Shown in pieces: positions 46,633 through 58,352 of a stretch of 64,000 nt of DNA. Numbering within the stretch: position 1 is the first letter of the stretch; each line of letters starts with the position of its first letter. The notes under the pieces were generated by a model. The model was given only the letters and a program-made list of their open reading frames with translations. It did not search any database and was not told the origin of the DNA. Origin of the DNA: Thermomonas haemolytica. GTDB lineage: Bacteria; Pseudomonadota; Gammaproteobacteria; Xanthomonadales; Xanthomonadaceae. The DNA lies in the NCBI RefSeq assembly GCF_004346265.1, contig NZ_SMAP01000010.1:37989-101988 (forward strand). Reading direction: 5' to 3'. The position numbers and the translations under genes were made by a program.

Positions 46633-47304
46633 ATGAACCGCCCCGCCCCGATGATGCGCGTCCTGCCCTACCGCAAGCCCACCGAGGGCCGCGACTACTG
46701 GGTGTTCGACGACGTGCTGCCCAATGCCATGGCCGTGCGCGAACGCTGCCTGGCCAAGCCCGACTGGGCGCTGGGTTTCCCGCACACCCGGGAAAGCTGG
46801 CCCGGCCGGCGCGCGATCCCGGCGCTGGAACCCGACGAGTTGGCGGTGGTGGAGCAGCGCGTGCGCGCCGCCACCGGCGCCAAGCAGCTGTGGGTGCAGC
46901 CGGCGCCCGACGGCAAGACCCTGAACCACAACTGCGTGCAGGTGGTGGGTGCGCGCGAGGCGCAGGCGCGGCCGCATACCGACGCGCGCTCGCTGTGCCG
47001 CTATGCCGGCGTGCTGTACCTGCTGCCCGACGCGCCGGCGGACTGCGGCACCAGCTTCTATCGCCAGCGCCTGCCGAACGGCCAGCTCGGCGGCAACACC
47101 GTCACCAAGCCGCACGACAACCTGGTGGAAGCCCTCGGCACCCGCTTCGTACCGCCCGACAGCTTCGTCGAGGACGTGCGCGTGCCCAACCGCTTCAACC
47201 GCCTGCTGGTGTACAGCGCCGCGCTGATCCACAGCGCCACCGCCTATTGCGGCAGCGTGCTCGCCGACGAACGCATGGCCGCGGTCCTGTTCTGGATGGC
47301 CTGA
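46633..47304 (+). CDS. DUF6445-like protein, possible 2-oxoglutarate/Fe(II) oxygenase fold
   Basis: A 223-residue protein of unknown function. A possible iron facial triad can be seen: His115 and Asp117 (RPHTDARS), with His200 (LIHSATAYCG). With the strand-rich pattern GVLYLLPD and LLVYSAALIH this suggests a cupin-type oxygenase. The family name is given from sequence resemblance only. It is convergent with another oxygenase-family gene. Confidence 0.68.
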   Translation: MNRPAPMMRVLPYRKPTEGRDYWVFDDVLPNAMAVRERCLAKPDWALGFPHTRESWPGRRAIPALEPDELAVVEQRVRAATGAKQLWVQPAPDGKTLNHNCVQVVGAREAQARPHTDARSLCRYAGVLYLLPDAPADCGTSFYRQRLPNGQLGGNTVTKPHDNLVEALGTRFVPPDSFVEDVRVPNRFNRLLVYSAALIHSATAYCGSVLADERMAAVLFWMA

Positions 47305-47344
47305 ACCTTCGCCCCGGAACGATCCGGAAGCATGACGCCACCGA

Positions 47345-47375
47345 ACGAAAAGGCCGCACGCAGCGGCCTTTTCGT
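47345..47375. terminator. Bidirectional intrinsic terminator
   Basis: A perfect 13-bp stem (47345-47357 and 47363-47375) with a five-base loop and A/T runs in both arms lies between two convergent genes. Confidence 0.88.
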
Positions 47376-47396
47376 CGTTCCCGGGATGGATTCGGC

Positions 47397-48335
47397 TTAC
47401 TTCAGCTTGATCTCGCGCAGGCGCTCTTCCAGGTAGCCCTGGGCGGTGATCGGCTCGGGATAGCGGCTGGGGTTGTCGGCGCTGACGCAGTTGGGCAGCA
47501 CGTCGATCACGAAATCCGGGTTCGGATGCAGGAAGAACGGGGTGGAATAGCGCGGCTGGCGCGCCTTCTCGCCCGGCGGGTTCACCACCCGGTGGGTGGT
47601 GGACGGCAGCACGTGGTTGGTCAGGCGCTGCAGCATGTCGCCGATGTTGACCACGATGGTGTCGGCATCCGCGGTGAACGGCACCCACTCGCCCTTGCGC
47701 GAGAGCACTTCCAGCCCCTCCGCGCTGGCACCGACCAGCAGGGTGATCAGGTTGATGTCCTCGTGCGCGCCGGCGCGCACGTTCGGGATCTCGTCGGCGG
47801 TGATCGGCGGATAGTGGATCGGGCGCAGGATCGAATTGCCGTTGTCGGTCTTGTCCGCGAAGTAATCCTCGGGCAGCCCGAGGTTCAGCGCCAGCGCCGA
47901 CAGCACCCGCGCACCCAGCGCGTCCAGCGCCTCGTACAGCGCTAGCGCGCGCGCGCGGAACTCCGGCACCTCCGCCGGCCACAGGTTGGGCGGCATCACG
48001 TCGGCGTACTTCTCGTCGCGCAGCTCGCGGCCGACGTGCCAGAACTCCTTGAGGTCGAAGTACTTGGCGCCCTTCGCGGTCTCCACCCCGAACGGGGTGT
48101 AGCCGCGCGCGCCGCCGCCGCCGGGCACGTGGTACTGCTTCTTGGTCTCCTCCGGCAGTGCGAAGAACGCGACGAAGGCGTCGTAGGCGCCGTCGATCAC
48201 CTCCTGCGGGATGCCGTGACCGCGGATGCCGGCGAAGCCCCATTCGCGGTAGGCGTTGCCCAGTTCGGCCACGAAGGCCTCGCGGTCGGTGTCGAAGCGG
48301 CGGATGTCGAGGGTCGGGATCTGCGGCTGGCTCAT
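47397..48335 (-). CDS. Isopenicillin N synthase-like 2-oxoglutarate/Fe(II) dioxygenase
   Basis: A 312-residue enzyme of the IPNS/flavonol synthase group. The iron ligands are His191, Asp193 (GAHEDINLITLL) and His248 (STTHRVVNP). The 2-oxoglutarate-binding RxS is Arg262-Ser264 (RYSTPFFLHP). The N-terminal DIOX_N region has EWGFAGIRGHGIP. The substrate is unknown; in proteobacteria this group is often stand-alone. Downstream of glmM. Confidence 0.86.
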   Translation of the reverse strand: MSQPQIPTLDIRRFDTDREAFVAELGNAYREWGFAGIRGHGIPQEVIDGAYDAFVAFFALPEETKKQYHVPGGGGARGYTPFGVETAKGAKYFDLKEFWHVGRELRDEKYADVMPPNLWPAEVPEFRARALALYEALDALGARVLSALALNLGLPEDYFADKTDNGNSILRPIHYPPITADEIPNVRAGAHEDINLITLLVGASAEGLEVLSRKGEWVPFTADADTIVVNIGDMLQRLTNHVLPSTTHRVVNPPGEKARQPRYSTPFFLHPNPDFVIDVLPNCVSADNPSRYPEPITAQGYLEERLREIKLK

Positions 48336-48405
48336 GGCATGGCTCGGAAAAATGGAGTTTGCCGCGCAGTATGCCGTCGCCGGCGCGCGCGGGGTTTGAT
48401 CGGGA

Positions 48406-49763
48406 TCAGGCCGCGGCCGCGCGCACGGCGTCGGCCAGGGCCTGCACGGTGGAGTCGACCAGCGCCGGGTCGTCGGCCTCGACCGTCACCCGCACCACCG
48501 GCTCGGTGCCGGACGGCCGCAGGAACGCGCGGCCACGGCCTTCCACGGCACGCTGCGCCTCGGCCAGCGCGGCCTGCACGCTGGCGGCCTCGGCCGGCTT
48601 CTGGCCGGCGGCGAAGCGCACGTTGACGGTCTTCTGCGGCAGCTTGCGCAGGCCCTGCAGTGCATCGGCCAGAGTGATCCCGCGCCGGCGCAACACCTCC
48701 AGCACCTGCAGCGCGCTGACGATGCCGTCGCCGGTGCTGGCGCGGTCCAGGCACAGGATGTGGCCGCTGGCCTCGCCGCCGAGCACGCCGTCGTGCGCCA
48801 GCAGCTGCTGGTGCACGTAGCGGTCGCCGACCTTGGCGCGCACGAAGCCGATCCCGCGCGCCGCCAGCGCCTGCTCGAAGCCGTAGTTGGTCATCAGGGT
48901 GCCGACCACCGGCCCGCGCAGGCGGCCCGTGTCCTGCCAGTCGCAGGCCAGCACGTACAGCAGGTCGTCGCCGTCGCAGATGCGGCCGTCCGCATCCACG
49001 AACAGCACGCGGTCGCCGTCGCCGTCGAAGGCGATGCCCAGCGCGGCACCGCTGGCGCGCACGCGCGCGGCCAGCGTCTCGGGATGGGTGGAGCCCACGC
49101 CGTCGTTGATATTCAACCCGTTCGGCTCGACCCCGATCGCCTCCACCCGCGCATCCAGCTCACGCAAGACCAGGGGTGCCAGCTGGTAGGTGGCGCCGTT
49201 GGCGCAGTCCACCACGATGTGCATGCCGCCGAGGTGAAACCCTTTGGGGACCGAGTTCTTGCACGCCTCGACATAACGACCGACCGCATCGCGGGTGCGC
49301 ACCGCCTTGCCCAGGCGTTCGGACGGCACGGTCCGGAACGGCTGCTCCAGCGCGGCCTCGATCGCCAGCTCGGTGGCGTCGTCCAGCTTCTCGCCCTGGG
49401 CCGAGAAGAACTTGATGCCGTTGTCGTGGTGCGGGTTGTGCGAGGCGGAGATCACGATCCCGCCGTCGGCGCGCATGGAGTGGGTGAGGTGCGCCACTGC
49501 CGGGGTCGGCATCGGCCCCATCAGCTGCACGTCCACCCCGGCCGCCACCAGCCCCGCTTCCAGCGCGGCCTCGAACATGTAGTTGGAGATGCGGGTGTCC
49601 TTGCCGATCACCACCATCGGCTTGCGCCATTCCTGGCGGTCGCGCGCGGCGGCGGTGAGCGCATGCCCGTAGGCATTGCCCAGGCGCAGCACGAAATCGG
49701 CCGAGATCGCGCCCTCGCCCACCCGCCCGCGGATGCCGTCGGTGCCGAAGTAACGACGCGCGC

Positions 49764-49767
<4 letters not shown>
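48406..49767 (-). CDS. glmM: Phosphoglucosamine mutase
   Basis: A 453-residue alpha-D-phosphohexomutase that makes glucosamine-1-phosphate for peptidoglycan and LPS. The phosphoserine is Ser109 in [15 protein letters not shown], the Mg2+ loop is [13 protein letters not shown], the sugar loop is GGEASGHI and the phosphate site is [11 protein letters not shown]. The GTG start overlaps the accD stop (GTGA). Confidence 0.96.
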
Positions 49768-50654
<887 letters not shown>

Positions 50655-50793
50655 TGGTCTTGGTCACCGCAAATTGCATTGCAGGCAGGAGTGCCCGGCC
50701 TGCCCGGCACCCGCCGGGACGGCCCAGTCTACCCTGCAGGTACGGTCCGGCCATCCTCCGGCCACACTCTCCGGGCACGTTCCGGCCCGGGCC

Positions 50794-51609
50794 TCAGGCC
50801 GGGGCCGCGGTCCCGTCCAGCGCCGCCCGCAGCGGATGCAGGAAGGCACCGGCGCGCGCGGCGGCGGTGTCCGCGTCCGGGCTGGCGTCCAGCGCCGCCA
50901 CCAGGGCGCTGCCGACCACCACCCCATCGGCGTGCGCGGCCATCGCCGCGGCGCTGCCGGCATCGCGGATGCCGAACCCGGCGAACACCGGGATGCGCGC
51001 CATCGCCCGCACCTGCGCCAGGTGGCGCGCGGCATCCTCCACGTCCAGCTGGGCGGCGCCGGTGACGCCGGCATAGCTGACGTAGTACAGGTAGCCGTCG
51101 GCCTGCTCGCACAGCCGCTGCAGGCGCGCCTGCGGAGTGGTCGGCGAGGCCAGCGAGATCAGCGCCAAGCCGTGCTGGGCGAACGCCGCCTGGTACACCC
51201 CCGCCTCTTCCGGCGGCAGATCCACCAGCAGCATGCCGTCCACCCCGGCCTGCGCGGCCTCGGCGGCGAACGCGGCCGCGCCGCGCACCTCGACCGGATT
51301 GAGGTAGCCCATCAGCACCACCGGCGTGTCCGCATCCGTCGCCCGGAACGCGCGCACGCAGTCCAGCACGTAGGCCATGCCGGCGCCGCGCGCCAGCGCG
51401 CGCTCGGAGCTGCGCTGGATCACCGGGCCATCGGCCATCGGGTCGGAGAACGGCACCCCCAGCTCGATCACGTCCGCGCCGGCCCGCGCCAGCGCGTGCA
51501 TGACCGGCACGGTCGCCGCCAGCGCGGGATCACCGGCGGTGACGAACGGCACCAGCCCCTTGCGCCCGGCCGTCCGCAGTGCGTCCAGCCGCTGCTGCAG
51601 GCGGGTCAT
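50794..51609 (-). CDS. trpA: Tryptophan synthase alpha chain
   Basis: A 271-residue TIM barrel that releases indole from indole-3-glycerol phosphate. The catalytic Glu is in ADVIELGVPFSDPMADGPVIQ and the Asp in VDGMLLVDLPPEEA; the phosphate site is FAGFGIRDAGSA and VVVGSALV. The start ATG overlaps the stop of the DUF3144 gene by 4 bp. Confidence 0.96.
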   Translation of the reverse strand: MTRLQQRLDALRTAGRKGLVPFVTAGDPALAATVPVMHALARAGADVIELGVPFSDPMADGPVIQRSSERALARGAGMAYVLDCVRAFRATDADTPVVLMGYLNPVEVRGAAAFAAEAAQAGVDGMLLVDLPPEEAGVYQAAFAQHGLALISLASPTTPQARLQRLCEQADGYLYYVSYAGVTGAAQLDVEDAARHLAQVRAMARIPVFAGFGIRDAGSAAAMAAHADGVVVGSALVAALDASPDADTAAARAGAFLHPLRAALDGTAAPA

Positions 51610-52025
51610 TCGTTGGCCGCGGCCGCGGTGGTGTCGGCGTCCTTCAGGCGGCCGATCTTGACGCCGGCGGCCTTGTACTCCTCGGCCAGCTCGGAATCGC
51701 CCACGTCGATGCCGCGCTCCTCGCCCATGCCGTCCAGGTGCTCGTTCAGCATGCGGCGGTACATGGTGGTCATGTAGTCGAGGAACGGGACGCGCTCTTC
51801 CGCGGCGGCGATCGGCTTGACGCTGGTCAGGTACACGTGCGCATTGAAGCGCGCCGCCGCGAACAGGGCGGCCAGGCTGATGTTCTTCTCGCCGTACTTC
51901 TGGGACTGCTTGTGGGTCAGCTCCAGGTACTCATTGACGCACTCGAAGAACTGCGGCGGGAACGGGGTGCCACCGGCGACGTTCTGCTGTTCGGCCGCGG
52001 GCTGGGCCTGGGTTTCATCGGCCAT
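51606..52025 (-). CDS. DUF3144 domain protein
   Basis: A 139-residue, acidic, mainly helical protein (FFECVNEYLELTHKQSQKYG and MTTMYRRMLNEHLDGMG). The family has no known function. It sits between trpB and trpA and overlaps trpA by 4 bp, so it is translated with the tryptophan synthase genes. The start is the ATG of MADETQAQ. Confidence 0.82.
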   Translation of the reverse strand: MADETQAQPAAEQQNVAGGTPFPPQFFECVNEYLELTHKQSQKYGEKNISLAALFAAARFNAHVYLTSVKPIAAAEERVPFLDYMTTMYRRMLNEHLDGMGEERGIDVGDSELAEEYKAAGVKIGRLKDADTTAAAANE

Positions 52026-52134
52026 GGCCGGACTCCTGAAAGGTTGGGTGAATGGAACCCTGCATTCTCGCCGAAACCGGGCCGCAGGCCAAATGGCCAT
52101 CTCCGGCGCGGTCCGGCGGGGTGCGGGGGCGGGG

Positions 52135-53370
52135 TCAGAGGGACAGACCTTCGCGCGCGGCGATGGTGTGCACGTCCTTGTCGCCGCGGCCGGACAGGTT
52201 GCACAGCACCAGCGCGTCCCTCGGCAGCTCGCGCGCCAGCTTGATCGCCTGCGCCACCGCGTGGCTGGACTCCAGCGCCGGCAGGATGCCCTCGCTGCGG
52301 GTCAGGCGATGGAAGGCCTCCAGCGCCTCGTCGTCGGTCACGCCGACGTATTCGGCGCGGCCGCTGTCCTTCAGGAAGGCATGCTCGGGGCCGACGCCGG
52401 GATAGTCCAGGCCGGCCGAGATCGAATGGGTCTCGATGATCTGGCCGTCGTCGTCGCAGATGACATAAGTGCGGTTGCCGTGCAGCACGCCCACCCGGCC
52501 CGCGGCCAGCGAGGCGGCGTGGCGGCCGGTCTCGATGCCGTCGCCCGCGGCCTCGGCGCCGACGATGCGCACCTCACGATCGTTGAGGAAGGCGTGGAAC
52601 AGGCCGATGGCATTGCTACCGCCACCGACGCAGGCGGTGATCGCATCCGGCAGGCGCCCGTACTCGGCCAGCATCTGCGCGCGCGCCTCGCGCCCGACCA
52701 CCGCGTTGAAGTCGCGCACCATGCGCGGGTACGGGTCCGGGCCGGCCACGGTGCCGATGATGTAGAACGTGTCGCGGACGTTGGTCACCCAGTCGCGCAT
52801 CGCCTCGTTCAGCGCGTCCTTCAGCGTGGCCGAGCCGCTGGTGACAGGCACCACCGTCGCGCCCAAAAGCTTCATCCGGTACACGTTGATCTTCTGGCGC
52901 TCGATATCGGTGGCGCCCATGTACACCACGCATTCCAGGCCCAGCCGGGTGGCGACGGTGGCGGAAGCGACGCCGTGCTGGCCGGCGCCGGTCTCCGCGA
53001 TGATCCGCTTCTTGCCCATGCGCGCGGCCAGAAGCGCCTGACCGATGGTGTTGTTGATCTTGTGCGCGCCGGTGTGGTTCAGGTCCTCGCGCTTGAGCAG
53101 GATCTGCGCGCCGCCGACCTCGCGGCTCAGGCGCTCGGCGTGGTAGATCGGGCTCGGGCGGCCGACGTAGTGCTTGAGGTCCTTCTCGAACGCGGCGAGG
53201 AAGGCCGGATCGACGCGCGCGGCGTCGTACGCGGCGGCCAGTTCCTGCAGCGGGCCGATCAGGGTCTCGGCGACGAAGCGACCGCCGTGGCGGCCGAAGT
53301 GGCCGTCGGCATCGGGAAAGGCATGGAAGTCGGTGGCCGCGGCGGCGGCCTGGAGGCGGGAAGCGTTCAC
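52135..53370 (-). CDS. trpB: Tryptophan synthase beta chain
   Basis: A 411-residue PLP enzyme joining indole and serine. The PLP Lys is Lys104 in [12 protein letters not shown]; the Gly-rich phosphate loop is [30 protein letters not shown] is the substrate site. The GTG of VNASRLQ is taken as start because the sequence upstream looks non-coding, although its ribosome-binding site is weak. The 204 bp to trpF holds a 27-codon open frame. Confidence 0.95.
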   Translation of the reverse strand: MNASRLQAAAAATDFHAFPDADGHFGRHGGRFVAETLIGPLQELAAAYDAARVDPAFLAAFEKDLKHYVGRPSPIYHAERLSREVGGAQILLKREDLNHTGAHKINNTIGQALLAARMGKKRIIAETGAGQHGVASATVATRLGLECVVYMGATDIERQKINVYRMKLLGATVVPVTSGSATLKDALNEAMRDWVTNVRDTFYIIGTVAGPDPYPRMVRDFNAVVGREARAQMLAEYGRLPDAITACVGGGSNAIGLFHAFLNDREVRIVGAEAAGDGIETGRHAASLAAGRVGVLHGNRTYVICDDDGQIIETHSISAGLDYPGVGPEHAFLKDSGRAEYVGVTDDEALEAFHRLTRSEGILPALESSHAVAQAIKLARELPRDALVLCNLSGRGDKDVHTIAAREGLSL

Positions 53371-53476
53371 GCGGAAGTCTCCGGGGTCGGAACGCGCGGG
53401 GCGCGGGGCCACGGCGCGGGTCGAAACGAGGGGGAGTGGCGCCCGGGGGCGCACGGGCAGGACGCGTCGCGCGGCG

Positions 53477-53560
53477 TTATCGGACCGCCGCCGCAGGCAC
53501 GCGGCGCCAGCGCCGCAGGGAGCGGCCGAAAGGAGCGCGGGGGCGATTGGAAGGCTTCAT
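53477..53560 (-). other. Short open frame upstream of trpB (possible leader)
   Basis: A 27-codon frame, [15 protein letters not shown] and onward, basic and with one Trp codon (RRWRR). It starts 15 bases after the trpF stop. There is no strong ribosome-binding site and no run of Trp codons, so a classical attenuator is unlikely. Confidence 0.2.
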
Positions 53561-53574
53561 GGCGTGGCCATAGC

Positions 53575-54255
53575 CTACCCGATCCGGGGCATGGTTTGCC
53601 CGTCGCAGTCCGCCGCGCGCACGGCCTCCACGAACCGCCGCATGCGCGCGCCGTCCTTGATGCCGGGCGCCAGCTCGATGCCACCAGCCACGTCCACGCC
53701 CCACGGGCGCACCGCACGAACCGCGTCGCCCACATTGTCGGGGTCCAGCCCGCCGGCCAGCAGCCACGGCCAGTCGAGATCAGCGGGGATCGCCGCGGCG
53801 TCCAGCCGCTGCCCGCTGCCGCCCGGCTGCCCCGGGGCGTGGCCGTCCAGCACGAAGCCGGCGGCATGCGGCCAGCGCGCGCGCAGGGTCGCGCCGTCCA
53901 CGGCCGTGCCGCCCAGCCCCAGGCCCTTGAAATACGGCAGCCCGAAGCGGCGGCAGAACGCATCGTCCTCGCTGCCGTGGAACTGCAGCAGTGTCGGTTG
54001 CAGCTGGGCGATGGCGGCGCGGACCTCGGCCTCGGGGTTGTCCATGAACAACGCCACCAGCGCCACCATCGGCGCCAGCGCCGCGCGCAGGGCCGGCGCC
54101 AGCGCCGGGTCCACCCGGCGGCCGCTGCGCGCGGCGAAGATCACCCCCACCGCATCCACGCCCAGCTCGCAGGCCAGGCGCACGTCGCCCGGGCGGGTGA
54201 AGCCACAGAACTTGATGCGGGTGCGCAATGGCACGGCGCGGGCGGGCTCATTCAT
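53575..54255 (-). CDS. trpF: Phosphoribosylanthranilate isomerase
   Basis: A 226-residue TIM barrel for the third step from chorismate to tryptophan. The general base is Cys17 ([11 protein letters not shown]) and the general acid Asp lies in LQFHGSEDD or in the GVDVAGGIE segment of the phosphate site. Its start overlaps the truA stop by 8 bp. Confidence 0.94.
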   Translation of the reverse strand: MNEPARAVPLRTRIKFCGFTRPGDVRLACELGVDAVGVIFAARSGRRVDPALAPALRAALAPMVALVALFMDNPEAEVRAAIAQLQPTLLQFHGSEDDAFCRRFGLPYFKGLGLGGTAVDGATLRARWPHAAGFVLDGHAPGQPGGSGQRLDAAAIPADLDWPWLLAGGLDPDNVGDAVRAVRPWGVDVAGGIELAPGIKDGARMRRFVEAVRAADCDGQTMPRIG

Positions 54256-55039
54256 CGCCGCAGGCCTCCTCCGGCAAGCCCCACTGGCGCGGGTATTTCG
54301 GGCCGAGGAACAGCAGCCCGGCGGCCGGCGCGGTGGGGCCGGCCACGGTGCGGTCGCGGCCATCCAGCAGCTCGGCGATCCACTCCGGCGGGCGTTCCCC
54401 GCGCCCCACCACCAGCAGCGAGCCGACGATGTTGCGCACCATGTGGTGCAGGAAGGCGTTGGCCTGCACCTCTACCACTACCTCGTCGCCGACGCGGGTG
54501 ACGGTGATGTCCTGCAGGTTGCGGCGGGCGTGCGTGGCCTGGCACTGCACGCTGCGGAACGCCGAGAAATCCCGCTCCCCGCGCAGCGCCTGCGCCGCCT
54601 GGTGCATGGCCGCCGCATCCAGCGGCATCCGCTCCCAGCCCAGGTACTGGCGCTCCAGCCCCGGCCGCGCGCTGCGGTTGAGGATGCGGTAGCGGTAGCG
54701 GCGCGCGCGCGCCGAGAAGCGCGCGTTGAAGTCGTCGGCCACCGGCACGCACCAGCGCACCGCCATCGTCGGCGGCAGGTTGGCGGTGGCGCCCAGCACC
54801 CAGCCGCGCGCGTCGCGGGTGGCCTCGGTATCGAAATGCACCACCTGGCAGCGCGCGTGCACGCCGGCATCGGTGCGGCCCGAGCAGACGGTGTCGATGG
54901 GCGCGGCGGCCACCTTCGACAGCGCGATCTCCAGCGCGGTCTGCAGGCTGCCGTCTGGCTCCAGCGCGCCGGCCTGGCTCAGCCGCTGCCACCCCGAGAA
55001 CCCGCTGCCGTCGTACTCGACGCCCAGTGCCAGCCGCAT
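54248..55039 (-). CDS. truA: tRNA pseudouridine(38-40) synthase
   Basis: A 263-residue enzyme. The catalytic Asp57 is in [23 protein letters not shown] and [14 protein letters not shown] are standard family segments. Located between fimV and trpF as in pseudomonads and xanthomonads. The ATG of [10 protein letters not shown] starts 16 bases after the fimV stop. Confidence 0.96.
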   Translation of the reverse strand: MRLALGVEYDGSGFSGWQRLSQAGALEPDGSLQTALEIALSKVAAAPIDTVCSGRTDAGVHARCQVVHFDTEATRDARGWVLGATANLPPTMAVRWCVPVADDFNARFSARARRYRYRILNRSARPGLERQYLGWERMPLDAAAMHQAAQALRGERDFSAFRSVQCQATHARRNLQDITVTRVGDEVVVEVQANAFLHHMVRNIVGSLLVVGRGERPPEWIAELLDGRDRTVAGPTAPAAGLLFLGPKYPRQWGLPEEACGDE

Positions 55040-55055
55040 CGCGCCCCGGCCTGCC

Positions 55056-57161
55056 TCAGCCCACCAGCTTGCTGAGCATGCGGGCGGCTTCATCGCTGAC
55101 CGCGTCGTCCTTGTCGTCCAGCAGTTCCAGCAGCAGCTGCTGGGCCGAATGCTCGTCGCCCATGTCCAGGAACGCGCGCACCAGCTTGAAGCGCTGCTCC
55201 GGGGTGGCGTGCGCGGGCACCTCGCCCGCGGCCTCCGCCACCACGGCAGGGGCCGGCGCAGCGGCCGCCTCCGGAGCCGGCGCGGGAGCTGCCTCCGGAC
55301 TGGCCTTGACCCAGCCCGAGTGCCATTGCGGCGCATCCGCACGCGGCGCGGCCGGCACCGCCGGCGGCAGGTTGGCGAGGTCCACGGTGATCTCGGCGGC
55401 ATGCGCGTTGGCGTGCGCCGCATCGTGGGCCGGCGCAGACGCCTCCGCGCTGGCCGCCGCCTGTTCCAGCGGCTGCCCGGCATCGGCGGCGGCGTCCGCG
55501 GCCTCCGCCGCATCCGCAGGGGCGGCATCGGCCGCGTCTTGCATCGGCGCCGTCTCGGCGGCGGCGGTCGCGGCGGTCATGCTGGCCGCCAGCGCCTCGC
55601 TGTCGAACACCCGCCGGCGCGGCGGCGGCGCGGCCGGCTTGCGGCGGCTGGCCAGCCACCACGCCAGCACCGCCAGCACCACGAAGCCCAGCCCGCCCCA
55701 GACATAGGGCAGCACGCCGGGCTTGGCCGCCGGCGCGGGCGCGCTGGCCGGCTGCGCAGCGGCGGGCTTGGCGGCCGCCGGGGCCGCCTGTGCGCCGGCC
55801 TTGTTGGCCTGCGCCAGCCGCGCCTGGGCGGCAGCCAGCTCGCTGTCCTTCAGCGCGATCAGCTTCTGCTGCTCGTCCTTCAGCTTTTCCAGCGCCGCGA
55901 CTCGCTCCTTCAACTCGCCGATCTCGGCGCTCTTGGCCGCGATGTCCTCATCGCGCTGACGCAATTCCTGCTGCAGCATGCTGCCCTCGCCACCGGCGCT
56001 GGTGCCGGACTGGATTCCCTTGGCCTTGCCTGGCGCGGCCGGCGGCAGGATCTGCAGCCGGGCCTCGCCGCGCGCGGCGGTGGTGGGTGTGGACGCCGGC
56101 GCACGCGTGCCCGGCGCCGGCTTGGAGGCGGCCGCGGGCGCCGCCGGCGTTGCGGCATTGGCGGACGCGGCGGGGTTCGCGGGCGCGCCGGTAGTCGCCG
56201 CCGTGGCAGCGGCACTGGCCTCCGGCTGGCGCACCGCGCGCCGCGCCTGCCACCACTGCTGCATCTGCTGGCGCACCACTTGGGCCGCCTCGCCGGCATC
56301 GATGGCGGCCACGTCCTCGCGGCTGGGCACGCGCAGCACCGCGCCCTGGCGCAGGCGGTTGACGTCATCGCCGAGGAAGGCGTCGGGATTGGCGCGCAAC
56401 AGGGCCAGCAGGGCCTGGTCGAGGCTGCCGCCCTGGCGCAGGCCCAGCTTGCCGGCGATCTTCGTCAGCGTCTCGCCGGCCTTCACCGGGCCGTACTCAG
56501 ACACAGACGCGACGTTGGACGCAACGGTGGACGCCGCAGGGGCCGCGACCGGAGCCGGCGGCAGCGGGGCCACCGCGATCGCACCGGAGGCCGCAGGCTC
56601 GGGGGCCGGCATCGCCGGGGCCGGCGGAGTCGCGGCTGCGGGGACAGGGGCCGGCGCGCTGGCGGCAGCCGCCGGGGCGGCAACCACGGGCGCGGGACGC
56701 TGCACGAGGTTCTCGGCCGGCGGCTGCGGCAGCTGCACCGGTGCCTGCACCACGGTGGCCGCGGCGTTGGGCACGTCGATCAGCGCGGAGTACTCGCGCA
56801 CCAGGCGGCCGGTGCCCCAGTCCACCTCGATCAGGAAGTTCAGCACGCCCTGGTCCACCGGCTTCAGGGTGGTGACCCGGATCACCGGGCGCCCCTTGCT
56901 GTCGCTGCCCAGGCTGAACTGCAGGTCGGCGGCGATCCCCGAGGGCGGCGACAGCCCCACCCGGCGGAAGGTCTCCGGCGAGGCCAGCCGCGCCTGCAGC
57001 GCGGCCAGCTCGCCCGGGGTGGTGGAGATGATCGGGATTTCGGCCAGCAGCGGCTGGTTGCGCCGCGACTTGACCTCGATCTGGCCCAGGCCCAGCGCCC
57101 ACGCCTGGCCGGCGGCCAGCAGCAGCGCGGCAGCCACCGCGGTTCTCAAGGTCCGGTTCAC
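55056..57161 (-). CDS. fimV: FimV/HubP-type polar hub protein
   Basis: A 701-residue inner-membrane protein. Features in order: signal peptide (about 1-24), conserved FimV N-terminal region ([20 protein letters not shown]), a Pro/Ala-rich linker, a LysM peptidoglycan-binding domain (about 220-285), a coiled coil (about 392-452), one membrane helix (about 482-503), an acidic Ala-rich cytosolic linker and a C-terminal FimV/TPR segment (about 650-701, [20 protein letters not shown]). It organises the cell pole and supports type IV pili. The start is a GTG with GGAG six bases upstream. Confidence 0.92.
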   Translation of the reverse strand: MNRTLRTAVAAALLLAAGQAWALGLGQIEVKSRRNQPLLAEIPIISTTPGELAALQARLASPETFRRVGLSPPSGIAADLQFSLGSDSKGRPVIRVTTLKPVDQGVLNFLIEVDWGTGRLVREYSALIDVPNAAATVVQAPVQLPQPPAENLVQRPAPVVAAPAAAASAPAPVPAAATPPAPAMPAPEPAASGAIAVAPLPPAPVAAPAASTVASNVASVSEYGPVKAGETLTKIAGKLGLRQGGSLDQALLALLRANPDAFLGDDVNRLRQGAVLRVPSREDVAAIDAGEAAQVVRQQMQQWWQARRAVRQPEASAAATAATTGAPANPAASANAATPAAPAAASKPAPGTRAPASTPTTAARGEARLQILPPAAPGKAKGIQSGTSAGGEGSMLQQELRQRDEDIAAKSAEIGELKERVAALEKLKDEQQKLIALKDSELAAAQARLAQANKAGAQAAPAAAKPAAAQPASAPAPAAKPGVLPYVWGGLGFVVLAVLAWWLASRRKPAAPPPRRRVFDSEALAASMTAATAAAETAPMQDAADAAPADAAEAADAAADAGQPLEQAAASAEASAPAHDAAHANAHAAEITVDLANLPPAVPAAPRADAPQWHSGWVKASPEAAPAPAPEAAAAPAPAVVAEAAGEVPAHATPEQRFKLVRAFLDMGDEHSAQQLLLELLDDKDDAVSDEAARMLSKLVG

Positions 57162-57193
57162 GTGCGCTCCATCCCCATGTAAGCGCTGCGACT

Positions 57194-58234
57194 CTAGCCG
57201 CGCGCGGCCTTCGCCGGCAAGCCCTCGGCCACCAGCAGCTCGGCGATCTGCACCGCGTTGAGCGCCGCGCCCTTGCGGATGTTGTCGGCCACCACCCACA
57301 GGTTGAGCCCGCGCGGGTGCGACAGGTCCTCGCGGATGCGGCCCACGAACACCGGGTCCTTGCCCGAGGCGTGGGTCACCGGCGTGGGATAGCCGCCGGG
57401 CCTGGGCTCGTCCACCACCTCCACGCCCGGCGCGGTACGCAGTAGCGCGCGCGCTTCGTCCGGGGTGATCTTCTTCTTCGTCTCCACGTTCACCGCTTCG
57501 GAATGGCCGAAGAACACCGGCACCCGCACCGCGGTGGGGTTCACCTGGATGGACGCATCGCCCAGGATCTTCTGCGTCTCCCACACCAGCTTCATCTCTT
57601 CCTTGGTGTAGCCGTTGGGCTGGAACTCGTCGATGTGCGGGATCAGGTTGAACGCGATCTGCACCGGGAACTTCGCCGGCGCCGGGTCCTGGAAGCTGAG
57701 CAGCGCCGCGGTCTGGCGGCCCAGTTCCTCCAGCGCGCTGCGGCCGCCACCGGACACCGACTGGTAGGTGGCCACGTTGATGCGCTCGATGCCGTACGCC
57801 TTGTGGATCGGCGCCAGCACCGGCATCAGCTGCATGGTGGAGCAGTTGGGGTTGGCGATGATGCCGCGCGGGCGGTGGCGTGCCGCCTCCGGGTTCACCT
57901 CGCTGACCACCAGCGGCACGTCGTCGTCGTAGCGGAAGGTGGAGGAGTTGTCGATCACCACCGCGCCGGCGGCGGCGAACTTCGGCGCGTATTCCTTGGA
58001 GATCGCGCCGCCCGCGGAGAACAGCGCGATGTCGATGGAGGCCGGGTCGAACGTGGCCAGGTCCTGCACCACCAGCTCGTCATCGCCGAACGCGACCTGG
58101 GTACCGGCCGAGCGCTCGCTGGCCAGCGCCACCACCTCGCTGGCCGGGAACCCGCGCTCTGCCAGGATCGACAGCATCACCTCGCCCACCGCGCCGGTCG
58201 CGCCGACCACGGCCACCTTGTACTGCTTGCTCAT
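57194..58234 (-). CDS. asd: Aspartate-semialdehyde dehydrogenase
   Basis: A 346-residue enzyme leading to lysine, methionine, threonine and diaminopimelate. The NADP loop is VVGATGAVGEVML (9-21), the catalytic Cys131 is in NPNCSTMQL, and VPVFFGHSEAVN contains the active-site His. Directly upstream of fimV, the usual place. Confidence 0.96.
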   Translation of the reverse strand: MSKQYKVAVVGATGAVGEVMLSILAERGFPASEVVALASERSAGTQVAFGDDELVVQDLATFDPASIDIALFSAGGAISKEYAPKFAAAGAVVIDNSSTFRYDDDVPLVVSEVNPEAARHRPRGIIANPNCSTMQLMPVLAPIHKAYGIERINVATYQSVSGGGRSALEELGRQTAALLSFQDPAPAKFPVQIAFNLIPHIDEFQPNGYTKEEMKLVWETQKILGDASIQVNPTAVRVPVFFGHSEAVNVETKKKITPDEARALLRTAPGVEVVDEPRPGGYPTPVTHASGKDPVFVGRIREDLSHPRGLNLWVVADNIRKGAALNAVQIAELLVAEGLPAKAARG

Positions 58235-58352
58235 TGTTGTTTGCCTCGAACGTCTGGATGCGGCGCCGCATGGCGCCTGCGGGGAATGGATTGACCTGCG
58301 TGTCCCGCTGCGGCGCGCTGCTGCCCGTGGGGGCGAAGCCGGCGGCGCGCCG

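Noticed and set aside
53371..53574. A classical trp attenuator upstream of trpB
   Set aside because: The 27-codon frame has one Trp codon and no clear terminator/antiterminator pair with a T-run.
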